From: Cymbidium sinense
Lineage: Eukaryota; Streptophyta; Magnoliopsida; Asparagales; Orchidaceae
Length of the DNA stretch: 64,000 nucleotides
NCBI GenBank assembly: GCA_021442155.1
Contig: JAKCPB010001401.1
Span: forward strand, 434,001 to 498,000
Reading direction: 5' to 3'
The notes below the pieces were generated by a model, which worked only from the letters and a program-made list of their open reading frames with translations, was not told the DNA's origin and did not search any database. A program made the position numbers and the translations under genes. Below, one piece after another: positions 56,951 through 64,000 of this stretch (position 1 is the stretch's first letter; each line of letters opens with the position of its first letter).

Positions 56951-59397
56951 GTGATAGTTTGCTTTTTTTGCACTTTTTTAATTTGGCTATTGAATCTTTT
57001 GCTTCCTATAATTTTACCAATTCATAAAGTTAATCTTGATTTGATCCAAGTGGTATCCATTTTTTGTTCTATAGATCATGATCCTGATTTAAAAGTAATT
57101 TTATCATGTGGACCTACTTTGATCTTTAATTAAGATATGAAATATAGTTATGATTTTATATATCTATTATACTTTATAATTAAGAATATTGAAATCTAAT
57201 TTGTTTTTTTTCTCTATTATCATGGAAATCTTTTTGTTCTTCTTATAATTCAGAGTCTTTTTTTTTTCTAATAAATATGTTTTAAAGTTTTCATTGTTTT
57301 CATTATGTGGATATCTTGTTCTACTATTGGGAGATATGATTACATTTTCTTTATGGGTATTAATGTTGCCTACACAAATATAGGATTATTTTAATTTAAA
57401 AAAATACATTTTATATTTTATGATTAATCTCTAATAAACTTATTTACATTAATGGTAAAGGTTGATATTTTTTCCTAAAATTACTTAAAAAAATTTATTT
57501 TTTGATCTATTTAGTTCATAAGAGATGATCATGATTTAAATGTTAAAGTTCATTGTGAAACTACATTTTAATTACATTTTGAAAATTATGAATATTATTT
57601 GGGCTATAAAATCTAGCTATTTGGAAAATCAAATTACAAAAGAAAGGGAAACTTGGTATCCAAAGGGAAGTGAAATGCTCTCTTCCTGGGAAGCAAATCT
57701 CTCTCTATCATATTGTTTTGAAATCTTTAAATTGAGAGAGTTAATATTTTGGTTTAATTTTTTTGATATCCACAAATCTTAGACTTATTGAATAAATTTA
57801 CATTAAGGAATGATGATATCTAATTTACCTATAATGGAAATCACCATAAGATCTAATAGAGCTGGAATACAAGATCCCAATTACATAAAGTATGAGGTTT
57901 ATTTTAATGGTCTAAGTCCTATGGACAAGCCCCATAGTTGGACATCTTAAATATTGTGCAAGAATCCTATGCTTTAAACAAGATTTTAAGGCAAGGCTAT
58001 ATCTATTTAATGGGATGTCTTATTTTATAGAGAAAGTAAAATGCTCATGATACTAAATGGTAGAAATAAATTATCTAATGGTGCTTTTTTTTATTAAGAA
58101 TTTATTTGAGTTTACTTTTATTAGAATTTGGGATTATAATCCTAACATGATTGTGGAAATCAAGAGGTGAGGTTCTTTTCAAAGGAAATATTATCTCATT
58201 AATCTAGCTTTTATCACAAGCATGAAAACAAAAGAACATGATGGTGCAACAAATGAGATATATTAATGTTATTACAAGCAATGCTAAATTATTTTTTAAA
58301 TATTGATAAATCTTATGCTTTTTAGAGCTATTTTATTTTATTTATTATTAATAATTACATTCATGACATAATTGAAATTTTATAAAATTTATTTAGATCT
58401 TTGTGACACATTTAAAACAAACATGAAACTTTTATAGAAATCAAAAGAAATTTCTTCCATCAAACTCTCACATTTTATTCTCTAAAGAGATGGAAAAAAA
58501 GAAGAAAAAAAGCATGATGTTATACCTTAATCAACTGGGGTTACAAATAATATCTTGATTTAATTCTAGGTTTTTTTTTTTTTTTAAATTTTATTTTATT
58601 AATTTTAATTTTTAAAGATCACATCACCCTTACATACATGAAGGCTTTCATGTAATTATATACAATCTAAACACAACATCAAAAATTTTATAAAATAAAA
58701 GAATAAAACTATTTTATATAAAAGAGAAATTAGCTAACACACCATATAACAAAATAATACATGCATATATTTCTTTTCTTACCCCCTTCATAGCTAAACA
58801 TCAACATAATTAGCTTAGCTCATCAATCATACACAATCTAATTTTATATTATATTATAGAAGTCTAGCTACACCCTAAATGTTAGCTAAACACACCTACA
58901 ACATAAATTTATATGAATAATTTGACTTAGCAACTTTAAAACATTACATGATATTACCAATTTATTTATATTTTTATTACAATTATACAAAAACAAATGA
59001 TTATAGATTATTTAATATATTAACATTATTCTTTACATCATTTACATTCTAACTTGAAGTGGTGACTTAATATTCTAATGTTTTTTTGTGGCAAGACTTT
59101 ATTATTTTTTAGTTCAAGTTTCAATTTGGAGTTTGAATTTGTTTAAATTTTACCTTTTGGTGATTTCAATTTAAATGTTTTAATGATTTTTTTTATCATT
59201 TTTATTTCACTTTTATTTGGCTAAAATGATGTTTAGGTTTTCAAGAATGAAGAGTAGAATGAATTCCATTTAGAACTCACCTTATTCTACATCCTAACTC
59301 CTAAAAAGTCTAACTAAGGTCCTTAAGTATCTTGATTAGCCCATTTCAATTTGTGTAATTAATTTGATTGATTTGATTTAGATTTTAGAATTTATGT
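56951..59397. other. AT-rich unassigned region
   Basis: Strongly AT-rich without identifiable coding sequence. The open frames 56,951-57,133 and 57,540-57,782 show no family motif. A T15 run lies near 58,570. The left edge is where LINE-3 RT homology fades. I see no terminal repeats that would define an element. Confidence 0.5.
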
Positions 59398-59905
59398 TTA
59401 TTAAATCTACATGTATTTTTGATTGATTAATTTATGATTAAAAGTGTTAATTTAATTAAATAATGATAATTCAATATCATTAATATCTAATGAGGTTTAA
59501 GTTTTTTTAAAACCATGTTTTTTATTGATTAATTTTAGATTAAATGTGTTGATTTAATTAAATCTTGATAATTCAATATCCTTAATATCTAATGAAGTTT
59601 AAGTTTATTTAAATCCATGTATTTTGATTGATTAATTTTAGATTAAATGTGTTGATTTAATTAAATTTTGATAATTCAATATCCTTAATATCTAATGAAG
59701 TTTAAGTTTATTTAAATCCATGTATTTTGATTGATTAATTTTAGATTAAATGTGTTTAATTTAATTAAATTTTGATAATTCAATATCCTTAATATCTAAT
59801 GAAGTTTAAGTTTGTTTAAATCCATGTATTTTTTATTGATTAATTTTTAATTAGATGTTCTGATTCAATTAAATCTTGATAATTTAATTTCCTTTTAAAT
59901 TAATA
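59398..59905. repeat. ~103 bp tandem repeat, about 4.5 copies
   Basis: The anchor CATGTATTTT/CATGTTTTT recurs at 59,410, 59,514, 59,616, 59,719 and 59,823 (steps 104, 102, 103, 104). Each unit has GATTGATTAATTTTAGATTA, AATTCAATATCCTTAATATC and TAATGAAGTTTAAGTTT. The middle three are very similar; the outer ones are more diverged. Confidence 0.92.
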
Positions 59906-61200
59906 TCTAATTTTTTCTCTTATTATAATTAGGTGATTTAACTTTATGTTTATTTGATATGATTATGGTTCACTTGTAGTTTGATTGGATTAGATTAATT
60001 GAGATTTTATTTTGATTTTAATTGAGTTTGATTCTTTAAAATTAGAATTTTATTTTTAATCTCATCCATTTTCCATGTTTATCAAAGTTTGGTTTGTATT
60101 TTGATTTCATAGATTGGATAGTTAATTAGTTTATCTCATTTAAGTAGGTTGAATGAGATTTGATTTGATTACATATTAAATTGATTAGAGTCTTTCTTTA
60201 TTTGATTTAATTTGATTTAGCTTTATTGATCTATGGGTTTGCTTAGGTTCAATGTGATTATTAATTTAATTAGGAAGTATGTTTAGGTTAAGTATTAGAT
60301 TAAATAAGGATTTGTTTAATTTTTAATTTGGTTTCATATTTGTTTAGGTTGATGATGTAATTAATGACTTAATGATTTAGGTTTAATTTAGGATTTGATT
60401 GGCATTTAATTACATTTTAATTATGTTCAAATTTATGTTTGATTAAGCTTAAGTTTAATATGATTAATTTGATTAACTTAATTAGCTTACTTAAGAGGTG
60501 TGATCAATTATTAAATTAAATAAAGATTTATTTAATTTTTTAATTTGATTTCATATTTATTTAAGTTAATGTAATTAATGATTTAATGATTTAAGTTTAA
60601 ATTAGGATTTGATTGACATTTAATTGCATTTTTATGTTTGATTAAGGTTAAGTTTAATATAATTAATTTGATTAACTTAATTAGCTTATTTAAGAGGTGT
60701 GATCAAATGAATTAGTAGATTAATTAAGTGTTTGATTTGAATTATTTTTAATATAAAGTTAATTTGGTTCATTAAGATGATGGATTAATTCATTAAGCTT
60801 GCATTAATTAAATGTTTAATTAATTAAGTTTTATTTGGGGTAACTAAATATTTAAATCATTTGATTAATTAAAGGTTTGTTTAATTAAGATTAATGATTA
60901 CCCATATATGAGTTATTTGATTGATTAAGTGTTTTACTTAAGTTTGATTTGATTAAAGGATTATTATTATTATTATCATTATTATTAAGTGAATTAACTA
61001 TTTATTTTATTTCAGTTAAGTTTGATTATTTATGATTAGAGTTTTATCGATTTGATTCATTTATTATGTTTATTTAATTTCATTAAGTGTTTGATTTAGT
61101 TATTAATTTGAAATATTTAATGATTGAGTAACTCTCTTATTCCAAATAGATTGATTTAGATATTAAATTAACTAAGTTCACTTTAGCTTCATTTAGTTTG
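59906..61200. repeat. TTAATTAA-rich region with ~200-217 bp duplication
   Basis: A duplicated stretch starts at ~60,300 (TAAATAAGGATTTGTTTAAT) and again at ~60,517 (TAAATAAAGATTTATTTAAT). Each runs through GATTAACTTAATTAGCTTA and TTAAGAGGTGTGATCAA. A small (ATT)n tract lies at 60,961-60,987. No coding content. Its right part may be the downstream portion of inverted element Z. Confidence 0.7.
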
Positions 61201-64000
61201 GTTTGGTTTAATGAATGTGAAAGAGATTTTGCTAATCCTAACCCCATTCCCATGTGTGAGTTAATTTGGTTTAATGAAGAGTTATTAAGTTGATTTTATG
61301 GTTTAATTAGGTTAAGGTGTGAATTAAATGAATTAACCCTTACCTATATCACCTTAAGTTAATTAACTAATTAATAATGAGCCAATATGATATGCATATG
61401 CTTTGGAAATAAAATCAGCAATGATCTTATGAAAATAAAAGGGCCTAATGCAATTTGACTCATGATTATTAGTTAATTAAACTAAGGGGTTTAATTAAGA
61501 ACTATTATAACCCTCCCATACATGTAGGCTAGTTATAATTTCCTTAGAATTCTCTTCGATTATTGAACACCTAAGAATCTATCCAAGAAACTTAATTAGA
61601 CAAGTTTAGGAATGATTATGATTTCAATTTGATTAATCAAGCCATTTAATTAATGAATTAAACTATTAATTAATCTCATCTCAAGTGAATTAAACTTAGG
61701 GAAAAGAATGGGAAAGAGGCCCCAATCTCATTCCCCATGTCCATCCACTGCCTCACAATGACTAGCAAGCTTAATTAATGATTTTTCTTGTTGTTAGAAT
61801 ATTAATTAATCACATAATTACTTAAGAGAGTAATTAAGGCTAAGAATAATATCTCTAATTAACCAAGGAATAATTCTCAAGAAAATCATAGGAGGTAGAG
61901 GTCATCCCATTAATCAACTTGGTTTGGAATTAATTACTTGGGTAATTAGGTATTAATTAAGCTAATTAAGTTTTCAGTTAAACCCAAATTAAGCCTTAAT
62001 TACTATTCAAAATTAATTAGAATTAATTTTAAATTAAGCCCCTCTAAAATACCTTTAAAATGAGCCCTCATTTATATTTTTGGATTTTTTTTTCTAGGAT
62101 TAGTTATGAATTTCCAAAGTTTTTGCTAATTTTCCAAATTTTATAAGGTTTACTGATTTGTTTAATTAAAATAGATCATTTGAACTTGTAAATTCAACAT
62201 ATTTCGATCCAGCCATCATTTAATTGAAATGTTTATGGTAGGTAGATTTTAAGCCTTATTTCAATCTCTAAAAATTTCACTTTAATCAAACTTGAATTTT
62301 AGAGTAATTAATGAAGTTTGATTTTCACTAAAACTTAAATTAAGTTCAAACAATTCATTAGAATTTGGAGAGTTTTGATTGGTTGGATTCCTCTCGGAAA
62401 GACGGGTCCAACGAGCCCATATTTGTAAATTTTCGTTAAGTATTTTATTTTTATGAATTTTCAAAGTTTCAAGATAGTTAAATTATTTTTAAAATTAAAA
62501 AATAGGCATTTTCCCACTTAACCTAGTCAGCGCCGCGCGGGCACTGATGGGGAAATGCGGTGCCATGTGCTGCACCATTTCCACTCTTGGCACCGGTGCG
62601 ATTGCTGCTTACGGTGCCGCAGAAGAGTAAAATGCACGCATGGGATCATGATGCATTGGTGCGGTCGTCGATCATGGATCGGATGGTTGGATCGATCCAC
62701 GTTATCTAGATGCATGGATCCGCGCATCATGAATCGAACGCATAATGGGTCCGAACTATCACGATGGATCCCAAAATATCGCGATCTAAGATGTCCGATC
62801 TCTGAACGAAGGGATCAGATGGCTGACAGGAAATTTGATCGAACACTATTCATTCGATGGGATTTTTCATAATTTTGAACTAAATTTCATTTGACTCATT
62901 TTCATGGTGATTTTCACCGAAAAATCTATCGATTCGTATTAGGACTAAATATAATAAAATATATAAGGCTTCTCTAAGAAAATTCTTAAAAATCATGTAA
63001 GAATTGACATAAATAGAAGTTCCTAAGATCGGCTAAAGTTTGACTAAATTACCTCATCGGTGATAGTTTTCGGCGGTGGTGAAGATCCGAGCAAGCTCCT
63101 AGGTGCAAGTGGAAGCTTTGAATGAGTGTAGCCTTTGCTTTCACTTCAGAATGATGTATTTTCCAGTGCTTGCCATTTCCTCACCGGAATCTACCCAATT
63201 TTGATGTTTTTGGCTCAAGAGAGGTGGGGAAGTGGTGGCTGGTTGCTTTGGGAGCTCTTGGGGGCTGAATAGTGGTAGGAGGAAGAGAAATGAAGCCTCA
63301 TTTCTCCCTCCTTTAATAGTGGCCAAAATCCTCCTCTTTTGAATTTTTGGCTCCAAAGTGTTGTCATTTTGCTTGGGGTGGTTGGGATGAATGATGGATT
63401 GATTGAGGACTTTGGATTTTTGCTCCAAAGTCTTCTTTTGCTGCCATATGATCAGCTCCATTGAATGCAAATGTTGGGGAGGAGGTGAATGCATGTGATG
63501 AGGAGAATTAAATGAGGTTGGGTGGAATCCTATGTGGAGGAGGATCCATGAGGGATTTAGTTTGGTTGGGTTGATTTTGGGCTTATCCCAAATGGTTTGG
63601 GTTGGGTTTGATCAGCCCCCAATGGGTCATGGCTTGGTTTCAAGGGATTTGGTTCAATTTGGGTCATATGGGTCATATTGGGTCATGTCGCCTTAGGTTG
63701 ACCAATTGGTCAAATTTCAAACCAAGGTTTAGGTTAGGTTCAAATGATGATTTAAGAGTTTTGGTATGATCAATTTGATTTAATTTGCTTAGAATTGATT
63801 TTGGCTCATTTGGAATCAAATGGGTCAAATTAATTTGACCAAAATTGGCCAAATTGGCTTGGGTTATGGGATTCATGTTCAATTGGCTATTAAGTTGAAT
63901 GTGGTCTTTAGTTCGAATCAATTTGGATTTAATTTGGATTTAGGCTAAATTGACTCTTTAGGCCAATTTGGGCTAGGTTGGGTCAAGTTGACCAATTGGT
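61200..64000 (-). mobile_element. Element Z, inverted copy (runs out of window)
   Basis: Reverse-complement match to ~47,600-51,000. Landmarks: CACATGGGAATGGG-type word (~61,240), CAAATTGCATTAGGCCC region (~61,450 against 50,740), GGAGGTAGAGGTCATCCCAT (~61,890 against 50,320), ATACCTTTAAAATGAG (~62,050 against 50,175), TATA-like CTATTAAAGG (RC of ~63,310), CCAAATTTGACC-rich part (63,480-64,000 against ~47,600-49,000). It lacks the module-M insertion. The 117-codon frame 63,141-63,494 (-) has no family motif. The element continues past the window end. Confidence 0.7.
62515..62870 (-). other. CpG-rich island inside inverted element Z
   Basis: About 350 bases far richer in CpG than anything else here (GCGCCGCGCGGGC near 62,530, many GATCG and TCGATC words). 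The matching part of the + copy (49,740-50,090) keeps GATC words but few CpGs. This fits CpG loss by methylation decay in the + copy and a younger inverted copy, or subfamily differences. It lies downstream of the TATA-like site in element sense. Confidence 0.65.

Noticed and set aside
62555..62872. 105-codon Cys/Arg-rich frame in the CpG-rich island
   Set aside because: Composition-driven frame antisense to element Z; no motif and no conservation in the + copy.
63141..63494. 117-codon minus-strand frame as a gene
   Set aside because: It lies in the leader part of element Z, has no recognisable domain, and the matching + copy (49,100-49,700) does not preserve it.

Overview
The window looks like repeat-rich, probably subtelomeric or interstitial-telomeric DNA of a flowering plant. 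The evidence is plant-type telomere repeats (CCCTAAA on the + strand), plant L1-type LINEs with a DUF4283-like ORF1 and a zf-RVT plus RNase H tail, Ty3/Gypsy polyprotein fragments with a plant-type second RNase H, and fragments of a plant glycine-rich RNA-binding protein (GR-RBP) mRNA. I cannot name the species. I found no intact host gene, tRNA, rRNA or CRISPR array; every protein-coding trace is a decayed retroelement or retro-pseudogene.

Layout. 1-1,253: telomere-like repeats, opening with the last bases of a GR-RBP retrocopy. 1,254-9,787: a near full-length, broken LINE on the + strand, ending in poly(A) directly against CCCTAAA. 9,788-10,849: telomere-like. 10,850-12,617: second LINE, truncated, fused to GR-RBP copy A (12,618-13,024). 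13,025-16,744: telomere-like with GR-RBP copy B. 16,745-19,285: Gypsy fragment on the - strand (integrase to reverse transcriptase). 19,020-32,617 and 32,618-45,970: two tandem copies of a ~13.4 kb segment. Each holds a piece of Gypsy RT, telomere-like satellite, a GR-RBP copy, about 4 kb more satellite, another GR-RBP copy, an AT-rich module, tandem repeats flanking a Gypsy 3' end, and Gypsy integrase-to-linker coding remains. 45,970-46,295: Gypsy protease-region remnant. 46,300-51,000: a non-coding LTR-like element (here 'element Z') on the + strand, carrying an ~800 bp insertion. 51,000-53,096: unassigned AT-rich DNA. 53,097-53,570: Gypsy gag-pol linker (-). 53,571-53,904: telomere-like. 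53,905-56,950: third LINE, truncated. 56,951-61,200: AT-rich DNA with a 103 bp tandem repeat. 61,200-64,000: element Z in inverted orientation.

Three points deserve attention. First, the 'degenerate telomere' DNA is not random decay but an organised satellite: units of about 0.55-1.05 kb end in a recurring motif close to GTTTACTTAATTTAAAA, followed by a fresh CCCTAAA tract. Second, all LINEs and all GR-RBP retrocopies lie in the same orientation, and where a poly(A) end is preserved it abuts CCCTAAA. That is the polarity expected if reverse transcription was primed from a telomeric G-strand. Third, paralogous copies differ by many short deletions, and some tracts expected to be canonical CCCTAAA are scrambled. 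Residual long-read error must therefore be excluded before any evolutionary reading of the decay.

All boundaries were found by eye comparison and are approximate to tens of bases unless a junction is described.
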